The notes under the pieces: generated by a model
What the model saw: only the letters and a program-made list of their open reading frames with translations
Databases searched by the model: none
What the model was told of the DNA's origin: nothing
In this document: positions 26,682 through 35,213 of the stretch, one piece after another
Layout: the number at the start of each line of letters is the position of its first letter
How positions within the stretch are numbered: position 1 is the stretch's first letter
Made by a program: the position numbers and the translations under genes
Origin: Saccharopolyspora ipomoeae
Lineage (GTDB): Bacteria; Actinomycetota; Actinomycetes; Mycobacteriales; Pseudonocardiaceae
Length of the DNA: 64,000 nucleotides
Assembly: GCF_029952525.1 (NCBI RefSeq)
Contig: NZ_JASAOF010000011.1
Span: 111,484 to 175,483 of the forward strand
Reading direction: 5' to 3'

Positions 26682-28187
26682 ATGACCAGACTGACCACAT
26701 CGGTAAGACCCGTTGCACCCACGAGGCTCGGCCCTTCGCGCGGTGCGCTCATCAGCGTAGCGGCGGTCCTGGCCACCGTGACCAACGCGGTCTCCTTCAT
26801 GTTCCCGCCGCTGCTGCCGCTGATGCAGGCGCAGTTCGAGCTCGACGTCTCGGCGTCGGCGTGGATCTTCACCGCGGCGACGCTGGGCGGTGGCGCGGGT
26901 TTCGTCCTGCTGCCGCGTCTGGCCGACGTGCTCAACGACCGCACCACGTCGTTGTTGTCCGGTGCCGTGCTCACGGTCGGCGCGCTCACGCCCGCCATCG
27001 GCAATTCGTACGCGACGCTGCTGATCGGCGCAGCCCTGCTCGGGTTCGGCAGCTCGGCGCAGCTGCTGCCGCTCGGCTTCCTGCGTCGGCACCTGCCGGG
27101 TGATGCGGTCTCCACGGCGGTCAGCGTGCTCATCATGGCCACCGGATCCGGCACCGTCGCCGGCATGATCGGCGGTGGGCTGACGGTGAAGTTCCTGTCG
27201 CTGCAGAGCTTCTTCTTCATCCTGACGGCCACCGCGGTGGCCACCACGGTGGCCCTGGTCGTCGTCATCCCATCGTCCAAGCCGGTCTCGACGGGAAAGA
27301 TCGGTATTCCTGGAACGGCGTGGATGCTCGCGTGGCTCACCCTCATCCTGCTCGCGCTGACCCAGGGCCTGCTGTGGGGCGGAGTGGCGATCGTGCTGCT
27401 GCTCGCCGGTGTCGTCGGTGGTGTGGCGTGGGTTCGGGTGGAGCGTCGGTCGACGTCGGCGGTGTTCGACGTCAAGGTGCTGCAGAAGCCCTTCGTCAAA
27501 CCGGCGTGCTTCGCAGCTGCGATGTTCGGCTGCGTGGACGCCGGATTCCTCCTGCTGGTGTCCTACTACACCCAGACGCCGACGTCGGCCGGATACGGGT
27601 TGGGCGTGGACGCTCTGGGCACGGGGCTGCTCCTGCTGCCCTTCGCGCTGATGATGTTCGTCGGAGGCAAGGCCGCCGAAAGGGCGGTCGCGAAGGGCCG
27701 CAAGAGCGCCGTCCTCATCGTCGGCGCCGCCGTCTGCTCGGTCGGGCTCGCCTGGCTCGGATTCGCCCACCAGCAGTGGTGGCACTACCTCGTCGGTGCC
27801 GCTCTCGTCGGCGCCGGCAGCCGCGTGGGCTACAGCGGCAGCTTCGCGGCACCGCAGATGGTCGTACCGGAACACAAGGCCGGGATGGCAGCGGGCATGG
27901 TAGGGACCACGATGGCCATCGGCATCGCTTTCGGCGCTGCCCTGGTCAGCGGACTGCTCACCGCTGCCACCATCCCCGGCACGAGCGTGCCGGAGGAATA
28001 CCTCTACGCGGTCGGCTACGCGATCACCTCCGCGTTCTCGCTGATGGTCGTGCTCGTCGCGACCCTCGCGCGTCTTCGCCAGCGCAGGAGTCGCCCGGCA
28101 ACCAGCACGAGGATCACGCCCCACCCGCCTGCGCATGGAAGATCGAGGAGGCCGCTGGCAATGGCAGGGCGGGGCCAGCGAGTTTGA
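26682..28187 (+). CDS. MFS transporter
   Basis: The 501-residue polytopic protein has about 12-14 hydrophobic helices and a long hydrophilic C-terminal tail (RLRQRRSRPATSTRITP...). Seen: PRLADVLNDRTT after helix 2 (MFS loop motif A in variant form), PLGFLRRHLPGDAVSTAVSVLIMATGSGTVAGMIGGG, and a second half beginning around residue 260. ATG 26682 begins MTRLTTSVRP; TTG 26670 is the only earlier option. Last gene of the oxidase operon, so it probably moves the amine substrate or a product. Confidence 0.82.
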   Translation: MTRLTTSVRPVAPTRLGPSRGALISVAAVLATVTNAVSFMFPPLLPLMQAQFELDVSASAWIFTAATLGGGAGFVLLPRLADVLNDRTTSLLSGAVLTVGALTPAIGNSYATLLIGAALLGFGSSAQLLPLGFLRRHLPGDAVSTAVSVLIMATGSGTVAGMIGGGLTVKFLSLQSFFFILTATAVATTVALVVVIPSSKPVSTGKIGIPGTAWMLAWLTLILLALTQGLLWGGVAIVLLLAGVVGGVAWVRVERRSTSAVFDVKVLQKPFVKPACFAAAMFGCVDAGFLLLVSYYTQTPTSAGYGLGVDALGTGLLLLPFALMMFVGGKAAERAVAKGRKSAVLIVGAAVCSVGLAWLGFAHQQWWHYLVGAALVGAGSRVGYSGSFAAPQMVVPEHKAGMAAGMVGTTMAIGIAFGAALVSGLLTAATIPGTSVPEEYLYAVGYAITSAFSLMVVLVATLARLRQRRSRPATSTRITPHPPAHGRSRRPLAMAGRGQRV

Positions 28188-28647
28188 CCTTGTCGGTGCC
28201 AGCGAGGTTTGGTGCGCCGAGGTAGGTGACTGCGCTCCGGCCGTCGTCGCGGCGGGGCTCGTGCGAGGCGATCTACCGGGACAGCAAGATCGGCGAGATT
28301 CTCGTGTGGGAGCCAACGAGACCCTGAAGTGGTTCGCGGCGCACCATCTTCGGCAAGGACCGGGTGAGCTTGGCGGGACGAACCGCGCGCTCAACCGACG
28401 CAGTGAGAAACATCCTCGGCGGGGACACCGGTATCGCCAGATCAAACAGACCCTAGATCGTGACCGATGCCGCCGTCACGACCCTCCGCAGCCCGCGGGG
28501 AGTGCACTGGCAATACGGACCGCGAGGTCGCGGTCTTGAGCACGCCGGGTCACCGATTTCTCGTCATACGGCGGCACAACCGAATAACTCGAGTACGACG
28601 TCTTCGTCGACCCGCCGTCATAACGCCGACACGTCAAGGAGATCCCC
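28188..28647. other. Gap without a recognisable gene
   Basis: 460 bp between the MFS gene and the FAD oxidoreductase. All frames are short and I recognise no protein. The last 80 bases are A/T-richer (for example GAATAACTCGAGTAC) and probably hold the promoter; AAGGAGATCCCC before 28648 is the ribosome site. Confidence 0.4.
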
Positions 28648-30459
28648 ATGCCGAAGCAGCACTCGTCGTCGGAGGGCCATATTCTGGTCGAGGCCGAGGA
28701 GTTCGATGACTTCGGTGGTTGGACCCTCGACTCGCAGTTCGACATGGAGATGGGCTCGCCCTATCTGCTCGCGCACGGTCTAGGGGTACCGGTCGCCGAT
28801 GCCACCACCAACATCGAGGTCGAGGTGGGCGGGGCCTACCGCGTCTGGGTTCGCGCGAAGGATTGGGTGCCCGCGCATCATCCAGGTCGTTTCACCGTCT
28901 CGATCAACGGCGAGCGGCTACCGGTCGAGTTCGGCGCGAACGGACAAGACTGGAGTTGGGAAGACGCCGGCCTCATCGAGTTGCGCCCCGGTTTGGCCAG
29001 GATCGCGCTCACCGACCTGACCGGGTTCGACGGCCGCTGTGATGCCCTCTACCTGACCACCAGCGACAAGGAGCCACCCAATGGTGTCGGTCCCGAATCC
29101 CGAGAGTGGCGACGTCGGCTACGCGGTCTGCCGGACGACCCGTTCGACGGCGGCACGTTCGACGTCGTGATCGCCGGCGGAGGCGTGACCGGGTCCGCGG
29201 CAGCGCTCGCGGCAGGCCGACTGGGCCTGAGCGTCGCCTTGATCCAGAACCGGCCGGTCCTGGGCGGCAACGCCAGCAACGAGATCGGACTCACCCCACG
29301 CGGCGAGACCGGCCCGCTGGTCAAATCCCTCGCCGAGCGAGCCGATGACGGTGACCTCGCCGCCCTCGACCTGCTCCTGGCCGAGCCGAGCGTGTCGGTA
29401 TTCCTCGAACACCACATCTTCGACGCAACCCGAGCCGACGGCCGGATCACCTCCATCGACGCCCGCGATGCCCGCTCCGGACGCGAGACCCGATTCCACG
29501 GCGCGATGTTCATCGACTGCACCGGCACCGCCATCCTCGGCCTGTACGCGGGCGCCGAAACGATGTTCGGCTACGAAAGCCGCGCCGAATTCAACGAGCC
29601 ACTCGCCCCCGAACAACGCATCGAATCGCATCACGGCAACACCGTGTTCTTCCGCACCCGAGAAGCAGACCGGCCCGTCGACTTCCCGGATGTTCCCTGG
29701 GCCGTCGATGTGGCCAAGGATTACGCCGACCTCGGTGGACAACTCGAACGCCCCGGCGTCGACAACGTCCCCGGCCCCGTCGCCGGCCACGCCCGGACAC
29801 CGGATCCCAGCATCCGCCGACGCATGCTCTTTCCCGCGACCCACTTCTGGGAATACGGCCAAGACCACGACCCCTACACCGATGCCGAACACATCCGCGA
29901 CCACCTGCTACGGGCCATCTACGGAACGTTCTCGAACGTGAAAACCCTCGAACCCGACACCTACGCGAACCTCACGCTCGACTGGGTCGCACACGTCCCC
30001 GGCCAAGGAGAATTCCGCAGGTACAAAGGCGATTACGTCCTAACCGAGAACGACATCCGTGAACACCGGAAGTTCACCGACACCGTTGCATGGAACTCCG
30101 GCGCCTTCTGCCTCCACTACCCCGGACACGAAAAATACGACTTCCGGCTACGTGACTGGAAATGGGACACCCGCGACGATGCCCCGTTCGAGGTCCCGTT
30201 CCGAAGCCTCTACTCCGCCGACATCGACAACCTCATGATGGCCGGCAAACACATCAGCGTCACCCACATCGCCGGCTCAGTCACCAAGTTCATGGGCAAC
30301 GGCGCACAACACGCCATCGCCACCGCAGCCGCCGCCAAGATCTGCCTGCAGCACGACACCACGCCCAGGGACGTCTACAAACACCATCTCGACGAACTCC
30401 AGAAAACCGTCGCTGAACTCGGAGGGTCCTACTTCTGGGAACCCGGCGAACCAAGCTAG
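28648..30459 (+). CDS. FAD-dependent oxidoreductase with N-terminal beta domain
   Basis: The 603-residue protein has two parts. Residues about 10-130 form a beta-rich, carbohydrate-binding-like domain (ILVEAEEFDDFGGWTLDSQF; YRVWVRAKDW; RIALTDLTGFDGRCDALYLT). Residues about 170-590 are an FAD_oxidored-type flavoprotein: FDVVIAGGGVTGSAAALAAGRLGLSVALIQNRPVLGGNASNEIG and a C-terminal NLMMAGKHISVTHIAGSVTKFMGNGAQHAIATAAAAKIC. This architecture is known from FAD oxidoreductases next to carbohydrate genes; the substrate is not known here. Codon use looks slightly different (more C-ending Ala/Asn codons, CACC-rich) from its neighbours, which may mark separate acquisition. Start follows AAGGAGATCCCC. 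It has no operator of the upstream regulon. Confidence 0.83.
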   Translation: MPKQHSSSEGHILVEAEEFDDFGGWTLDSQFDMEMGSPYLLAHGLGVPVADATTNIEVEVGGAYRVWVRAKDWVPAHHPGRFTVSINGERLPVEFGANGQDWSWEDAGLIELRPGLARIALTDLTGFDGRCDALYLTTSDKEPPNGVGPESREWRRRLRGLPDDPFDGGTFDVVIAGGGVTGSAAALAAGRLGLSVALIQNRPVLGGNASNEIGLTPRGETGPLVKSLAERADDGDLAALDLLLAEPSVSVFLEHHIFDATRADGRITSIDARDARSGRETRFHGAMFIDCTGTAILGLYAGAETMFGYESRAEFNEPLAPEQRIESHHGNTVFFRTREADRPVDFPDVPWAVDVAKDYADLGGQLERPGVDNVPGPVAGHARTPDPSIRRRMLFPATHFWEYGQDHDPYTDAEHIRDHLLRAIYGTFSNVKTLEPDTYANLTLDWVAHVPGQGEFRRYKGDYVLTENDIREHRKFTDTVAWNSGAFCLHYPGHEKYDFRLRDWKWDTRDDAPFEVPFRSLYSADIDNLMMAGKHISVTHIAGSVTKFMGNGAQHAIATAAAAKICLQHDTTPRDVYKHHLDELQKTVAELGGSYFWEPGEPS

Positions 30460-30809
30460 GAGGCCGCCGACTGTCGTGACCACCGTCGAGGGTGAGGTCC
30501 CGTGGGCTGTCGCCTTTTGCTGTCCCAGCCGTCCCGGCGTTAGTCCATCAAGGACACCGCGCCGGGGAGAGGTCTGGGTGCAATGTGAGCTCCGAAAACA
30601 TGGAGTGATGGGTGGGCGCGTCGGGGGCTTCCCGGCGTGTCCCGAATTCGGCTCCCTGCACGGATTCCACGGGTGTTGGAGTGGCCTGTGTTGGGTGTCC
30701 CCGAGGTGTCGGTTTCTACAGCCGTCAACATCGTGGAGGGCTTCAGGGGTGACTGAAGCAGATGGGAGGAGCTCGCGGGTGTGACGGTCATGTCGTCTTG
30801 TGCGGCGGG

Positions 30810-30847
30810 GGGAGCTCCGGTCGGCAGCGCTGCCGACCGGAGCTCCC
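30810..30847 (-). terminator. Perfect 38-base palindrome (terminator candidate)
   Basis: Two 19-base arms (30810-30828 and 30829-30847) meet without a loop. It follows, by four bases, the stop codon of the 17-codon minus-strand frame, as a terminator of the lost gene would. Confidence 0.55.
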
Positions 30848-30851
30848 TGTC

Positions 30852-30905
30852 TCAGCGGGTGACCATGAGCTTGCGGACTCCGTAGTTGACGCCGGTGAAG
30901 TCCAT
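30852..30905 (-). pseudogene. Possible 3' fragment of a lost gene
   Basis: Seventeen codons ending GVRKLMVTR* directly before a strong hairpin. It is too short for a functional protein and has no ribosome site; the sequence upstream is unrelated to coding DNA. Family not recognised. Confidence 0.25.
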
Positions 30906-31010
30906 GGGTCTCATTCAACGATGTGGCGAGCCGCAGGTTGGGGAACCGAAAACCTGTGTCCGCGAGGTTGTTGGGCGGTTGTTGTCGGGGTGGTTGTTTA
31001 CGCTGGTGGT

Positions 31011-31379
31011 ATGACCCCGGATGAGCTCAGGAGCGCGTGTTTGGCCTTCGCCGGTGTCGGCGAGGAGTTTCCGTTCGACGAGGCCAACAGCGTGTTCAAG
31101 GTTCGTGGGAAGATCTTCGCGATCAGCCGGTTGGCCGGTGTGCCGCTGCGGGTGAGTCTGAAGTGCGACCCGGAGTTGGCGGTGCAGCTGCGGTCGACGT
31201 TCCCGGCCATCACGCCCGGCTACCACCTGAACAAGCGGCATTGGAACACGGTCGTGCTCGACGGTTCCGTTCCGGAACGCCTCGTGCGGGAGATGATCGA
31301 GGATTCTTACGATCTTGCGTCGCCGGGCTTGCGAAGCGCGGCAGGTGAAGCTCCACTGGGCGGGCCTGGGCCGTGGTGA
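31011..31379 (+). CDS. MmcQ/YjbR family protein
   Basis: The 122-residue protein matches the small MmcQ/YjbR (CyaY-like fold) family, thought to bind DNA non-specifically or act with methyltransferases; function not established. Seen: the N-terminal DELRSACLAFAGVGEEFPFDEANSVFKVRGKIFAI and the diagnostic VSLKCDPELAVQLR...FPAITPGYHLNKRHWNTVVLDG, then EMIEDSYDLA. Length is normal. The ATG at 31011 is the only start that opens the conserved part. No operon partners. Confidence 0.85.
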   Translation: MTPDELRSACLAFAGVGEEFPFDEANSVFKVRGKIFAISRLAGVPLRVSLKCDPELAVQLRSTFPAITPGYHLNKRHWNTVVLDGSVPERLVREMIEDSYDLASPGLRSAAGEAPLGGPGPW

Positions 31380-31482
31380 ATGAGTCCTGACGTTCGCTGG
31401 CGGAGCGTTTCGAGGCCGAAGGCTCGGTGGGGGTGCGAGGTCACCTCGTCCTGGTCGAGGCCAGGCTCCCGGGCGGATTCCG

Positions 31483-31857
31483 GTGGGGATCGTGATCAGT
31501 GTGGTCGTCGAGGCGCCAGGTCTGAGCAGTGTCTACGTCCGGGAGGGACACTTTCTCGAGGGGCTCGGGTTCTTGCCTCCCGAGCTCACAGGTGGCGGCG
31601 ACCAGGATGTGGCCGACTATCTACGCGCGAATGGGTTGGTGATCGTCGGCCCCGGCCCGGACTGGATACTCGAACAGCGCCAGCCGAAGCGGTGCCTGCA
31701 GTGCTGCCACCCAGCGGAACACAGCGGGCCTGTCCGGTGCGCTGGCCGATGCACCGCCCGGGTACCGCGGGGACATTGGCATTGTCGGCGTGTCGAGCGA
31801 GCACCGGGCAGGAGAGCAGCGAAAACCGTCCTAGACGTGACTGAGGCGAGACCGTAG
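31483..31857 (+). CDS. Hypothetical protein, possibly decayed
   Basis: I do not recognise this 124-residue frame (GTG start). The first 65 residues look protein-like (ISVVVEAPGLSSVYVREGHFLEGLGFLPPELTGGGDQDVADYLRANGLVIVGPGPDWIL in character), but the remainder is Cys/Arg-rich, as in out-of-frame translation, so a frameshift near 31690 is possible. No clear ribosome site. Confidence 0.25.
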   Translation: MGIVISVVVEAPGLSSVYVREGHFLEGLGFLPPELTGGGDQDVADYLRANGLVIVGPGPDWILEQRQPKRCLQCCHPAEHSGPVRCAGRCTARVPRGHWHCRRVERAPGRRAAKTVLDVTEARP

Positions 31858-31909
31858 TCTCGCCTCAGCTGATGTCCGGGATCCCCAAGGTCAAACCCGT
31901 GGGGTAATT

Positions 31910-31934
31910 CTGTGTCCGAGGGGGACTCGATCCC
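31910..31934 (-). other. tRNA 3'-end-like sequence (candidate att core)
   Basis: Minus strand: GGGATCGAGTCCCC followed by CTCGGACACAG, matching the T-loop/T-stem/acceptor end of tRNA-Leu/Ser (GGTTCGAGTCCCCCCTCGGACAC). The rest of a tRNA is absent. The 12-mer CTGTGTCCGAGG is shared with 5791-5802. Confidence 0.45.
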
Positions 31935-32354
31935 GCAAGTGCGTGCGATTTCCCGCGTTTGGTGAAATCACACCAAAACTATAGCAGCCAGTGCCGTGCG
32001 TGGGGTGAGTGTGCGTCGCGGGTGTGCGGGGTGTCGACGGGCAGGAATTGTCGGCGTGTTGCGAGCAGCGGTTGGCCGCGATGGCGGAGTCGTGAGTGGG
32101 ATCTCGTGCGGCTGTTCGGTTGGTAGCCGGTGGCTGCTCGACGTTAAAGGGCTTTGGACGGTGGCGCCGGGGACTGCGTGATCAATAGCCGCGTGCGACG
32201 CACGGCCAGAGGAGGTCGACAGCGGGAGCCTCATCGCGGGGCAGGACACTTTCCTGTGTCTCGTTGCGGACCAGGGTGATGAGTTGATCCTTGGACTGGA
32301 TTGATTCCAGAGGTTCCGCGCAGCCGGCCAGGTCGACCGATGACGCTGTGGCAG

Positions 32355-32393
32355 GTCCGGTTGGTCGGTCGGCGGCGCGCCGACCAACCGGAC
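32355..32393 (-). terminator. Terminator of the alcohol dehydrogenase operon
   Basis: Perfect 14-base arms GTCCGGTTGGTCGG / CCGACCAACCGGAC with an 11-base loop, 39 bases after the minus-strand stop at 32432. Confidence 0.75.
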
Positions 32394-32431
32394 GGGAGTT
32401 GTCCAGCGCTCGGGCTGGTTCTCTGCCGAGG

Positions 32432-33526
32432 TCAGGTGACGACGACCGCTCGGGCCCCGTTCTCGGCGGCGCAGTAGTCGACGGCTTCGCCGATGTCGTC
32501 GAAGCCGAAGGTCGCGGTGACCAGCTGGTCGAGCAGGAGTGCGCCTCGCTGGTAGAGGTCAACGAGTCGCGGGACGTCGGACTTGACGTGGGCAGATCCG
32601 TAGAGGCAGCCCTTGACCGTTTTGCCGGACATGACGACGTTGTTGAAGACCTCATCGATGCCTACGCCAGGGGCGGCCCCGACGAGCACCGCGGTGCCGC
32701 CGCGTCGGGTCATGGCAACGGCTTGATTGACTGTTTCTTGCCGACCAGCCACCTCGACGACGACGTCCGCGCCCCTCCGACCGGTGAGCTTCTGCACCTG
32801 CTTGACCACGTCCGCACTCGCGGTCAGGGTGTGGGTCGCGCCGAGTTCGGTGGCCAGTGCCAGGCGTTCGGGGTGCAAATCGATCGCGATGATGGTGGTG
32901 GCCCCGGCGATCCGGGCGCCCTGCACCGCGTTCAAACCGACTCCACCGCATCCGATGACGGCCACCGAGTCTCCTACCCGCACGTTGCCCGTCTTGACCG
33001 CAGCGCCGAATCCGGTCAGCACACCGCATCCGAGCAGCGCAGCAGAGGACATCGGGACCTCGCTGGGAATCTTGATGGCCGCACCCGACGGGACGACGGT
33101 GCGCTGGGAGAAGGTGCCGAGTCCGCAGAACTGGCGAACCGGCTCGCCGTCGAGGCTCATGCGCGTGCTGCCGTCGGGCATCGTGTGTGCGCCGAGCATG
33201 GTGCGCGGTTGACCGCACAGGTGCTGTTCCGCGCGCTGGCAGTAGAAGCAGGTGTCGCAGCTGGCCAGCCAGGCCAGCACCACGTGGTCGCCGACTGCGA
33301 GGTCGGTGACGCCGGGACCCGTGCCCACCACGACACCTGCGCCCTCGTGCCCCAGGATGAGCGGCAGCGGCGCGGGCAGCTTCCCGGAGAACACGCCGAC
33401 GTCGGAGTGGCAGACGCCGGTGGCGCGCACGTCCACGACGACCTCGCCCGGACCGGGCTCGGCAAGCTCGACATCGGCGATCCGCAGCGGTGCGCCGCTT
33501 TTCTCGAACAGTGCGGCTCGGGTCAT
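32432..33526 (-). CDS. Zinc-dependent alcohol dehydrogenase, class III-like
   Basis: The 364-residue MDR enzyme oxidises an alcohol with NAD. Seen: GVCHSDVGVFSG (catalytic Zn Cys), LGHEGAGVV, structural-zinc loop C-DT-C-FY-C-QRAEQHL-C, a 25-residue insert (RTMLGAHTMPDGSTRMSLDGEP), LLGCGVLTGFGAAVKTG and NAD motif VAVIGCGGVGLNAV. Last gene of a four-gene minus-strand operon with aldehyde dehydrogenase, racemase and acyl-CoA ligase. It would open that pathway by oxidising the alcohol to the aldehyde. ATG 33526 has GGAG just upstream (GGAGACTCCAAA). It is paralogous to the dehydrogenases at 19302 and 40377. Confidence 0.88.
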   Translation of the reverse strand: MTRAALFEKSGAPLRIADVELAEPGPGEVVVDVRATGVCHSDVGVFSGKLPAPLPLILGHEGAGVVVGTGPGVTDLAVGDHVVLAWLASCDTCFYCQRAEQHLCGQPRTMLGAHTMPDGSTRMSLDGEPVRQFCGLGTFSQRTVVPSGAAIKIPSEVPMSSAALLGCGVLTGFGAAVKTGNVRVGDSVAVIGCGGVGLNAVQGARIAGATTIIAIDLHPERLALATELGATHTLTASADVVKQVQKLTGRRGADVVVEVAGRQETVNQAVAMTRRGGTAVLVGAAPGVGIDEVFNNVVMSGKTVKGCLYGSAHVKSDVPRLVDLYQRGALLLDQLVTATFGFDDIGEAVDYCAAENGARAVVVT

Positions 33527-33606
33527 TTTGGAGTCTCCATTTCTAGATCGGTCACTTGGCTTCGAGGCCCGTGACGTGTGCGGAGGTCGTGCCGCAGGTA
33601 GCGGGA

Positions 33607-35166
33607 TCAGTCGTTTTGGGTCCGCGGTGACCCGAAGTCGTCGCGCAGGACGTTCTTGCGGATCTTGCCGCTGGCATTGCGCGGGAGTTCGTCCACCAGG
33701 TGGAAGTGCTTTGGCACCTTGAACTTGGCGAGCCGTTCGACGAGCCAGGCACGAAGCGCTTTCAGGTCGATCGCCCTGCCTTCGGCGGCAACGATGATGG
33801 CCGCCCCGACTTCGACGTACCGTTCGTCGGGAATACCGATGACCGCGGCATCGTCGATGTCCTCGTGACTGGTCAGCACCATCTCGACTTCGGCTGGGTA
33901 GACGTTCTCGCCGCCGCTGCGGTACATGTCCTTGGCTCGACCGGCGATGGTGAGGAACCCGTCGGCGTCGACGCGGCCGAGGTCCCCGGAGCGACACCAG
34001 CCGTTGACGAAGGTGGTTTCGGTGGCATCGGGGCGGTTCCAGTACCCGATGCTCACACCGCCGCTGCGCACGCAGATCTCACCGACCTCGTCGACGTCGG
34101 TACGCGATCCGTCGGGGCGGATCACCTTGACCTCGGTCATGGCCTGCGGTCGGCCGATGCTCGTCTCCCGGCCGCGGGCGACGTCGAACTCCAGGCTGGT
34201 GCTCACCGCCCCGCCTTCGGTGAGGCTGTATGACTGCACCAGCTTCACGCCGGGAATGCGGCGTTCCAGCTCGTCGTAGACCCAGGGCATCACGATGTCG
34301 CCACCGGTGACGATGCGCTCGAGAGTCCTCGGCACCAGGTCGTCCAGGTCGTCCCAGCGGAGGAGGTCGAACAGCATGAACGGGTACAGCAGCATGTCAG
34401 TGGTGCCGTGCTCGCGGCCTACCGAGAGGAAGCTGTCGAGGCTGAACCCGCCGGAGGGGAAGGTGACAGCGGTCCCGTGCGCTGCGAGAGCGGGAAGCAG
34501 GAGCACCTCGAAGCCACCCGCGTGGAACAGGGGGCCGCTGGTCTGCGCGACGGTTCGGTCGTCGATTCGCCACCGCTGGATCTGGATCGAGGCGGTCCAC
34601 AGCGCATTGCTGTGCGTGAACAACGCACCCTTGGGTCGGCCCGTCGTCCCCGACGAGTACATCAGCGACACCGGGTCCTCGGGGAAGATCGTGGGAAATC
34701 CGGATGCATCGGATTCCTCGTCGGCGAAGAGCGATACGGGGATGGCCCAGTCAGGAGCCGCCCCTCGGACTACGTAGGTGGATACCTGGATCTCATCGCG
34801 GAGCGAGGCGATGACAGGGCAGAAATCGCTGTCCAGGATCAGCAGCGATGTCTGCGAATCCGCGAGTGCGAATCGCAGCTCAGGACCGCTCAGCCTCCAG
34901 TTCAGGCGAACCGCGATGCCACCGACCCGACCGATGGCCAGGTACAACGCGATGTAATCGGTGCAGTTGCGCAGCAGGATCCCGATTCGGTCTCCCTTCC
35001 GCGCACCCGCCTTCTGCAGGGCCCGGGCATACCTCAGCTCGGTGGCACGCAGTTCTGCCCAGTTCAGGGCGGGTTCGCCGCCTAGGACGACGGCTGGTTG
35101 GTGAGGATCGACGGCGGGCATCTGGCCGGCGGTCGAATCCGTGATGAAGTTCAGGCTCATCCCCAT
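33607..35166 (-). CDS. AMP-forming acyl-CoA ligase (fatty acid-CoA ligase family)
   Basis: The 519-residue ANL enzyme activates an acid to acyl-CoA through an acyl-adenylate. Seen: P-loop SLMYSSGTTGRPKGA, SYSLTEGG, GYWNRPDAT, WCRSGDLGRVDADGFLTIAGRAKDMYRSGGENVYP and the C-terminal Lys in LPRNASGKIRK, all intact. ATG 35166 is preceded by GGGAG with six bases between; the longer open frame upstream overlaps the racemase gene and is not used. The operon order (aldehyde dehydrogenase, racemase, ligase, alcohol dehydrogenase) suggests the acid made by the aldehyde dehydrogenase is its substrate. Confidence 0.88.
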   Translation of the reverse strand: MGMSLNFITDSTAGQMPAVDPHQPAVVLGGEPALNWAELRATELRYARALQKAGARKGDRIGILLRNCTDYIALYLAIGRVGGIAVRLNWRLSGPELRFALADSQTSLLILDSDFCPVIASLRDEIQVSTYVVRGAAPDWAIPVSLFADEESDASGFPTIFPEDPVSLMYSSGTTGRPKGALFTHSNALWTASIQIQRWRIDDRTVAQTSGPLFHAGGFEVLLLPALAAHGTAVTFPSGGFSLDSFLSVGREHGTTDMLLYPFMLFDLLRWDDLDDLVPRTLERIVTGGDIVMPWVYDELERRIPGVKLVQSYSLTEGGAVSTSLEFDVARGRETSIGRPQAMTEVKVIRPDGSRTDVDEVGEICVRSGGVSIGYWNRPDATETTFVNGWCRSGDLGRVDADGFLTIAGRAKDMYRSGGENVYPAEVEMVLTSHEDIDDAAVIGIPDERYVEVGAAIIVAAEGRAIDLKALRAWLVERLAKFKVPKHFHLVDELPRNASGKIRKNVLRDDFGSPRTQND

Positions 35167-35213
35167 TGATGACTCCCGTTGAGATGCCGCTGGGGCGTTT
35201 TGACAGGTGCGGT

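Larger units (their letters stand above)
30460..31010. other. Non-coding gap with GTGTCCC-rich DNA and a decayed 3' end
   Basis: No plausible gene on either strand. From about 30500 to 30720 there are repeated GTCCC/GTGTCCC words (GTGTCCCGAATTCGG, GGTGTCCCCGAGG) like those at 5870-6000. A perfect hairpin lies at 30810-30847. Next to it on the minus strand a short frame (30852-30905) reads MDFTGVNYGVRKLMVTR*, which could be the C-terminal end of a lost gene. Confidence 0.45.
31858..32431. other. Non-coding gap with second tRNA 3'-end-like site
   Basis: 574 bp without a convincing gene. Near its left end is a CCCCAAGG...CGTGGGG hairpin followed by a tRNA 3'-end-like sequence (31910-31934). Beyond it there is A/T-richer DNA (AAATCACACCAAAACTATAG) that may hold a promoter, and at 32355-32393 a terminator. 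Confidence 0.45.

Noticed and set aside
31910..31934. Intact tRNA gene
   Set aside because: Only the T-loop and acceptor end fit; D-arm and anticodon arm are missing on the body side.
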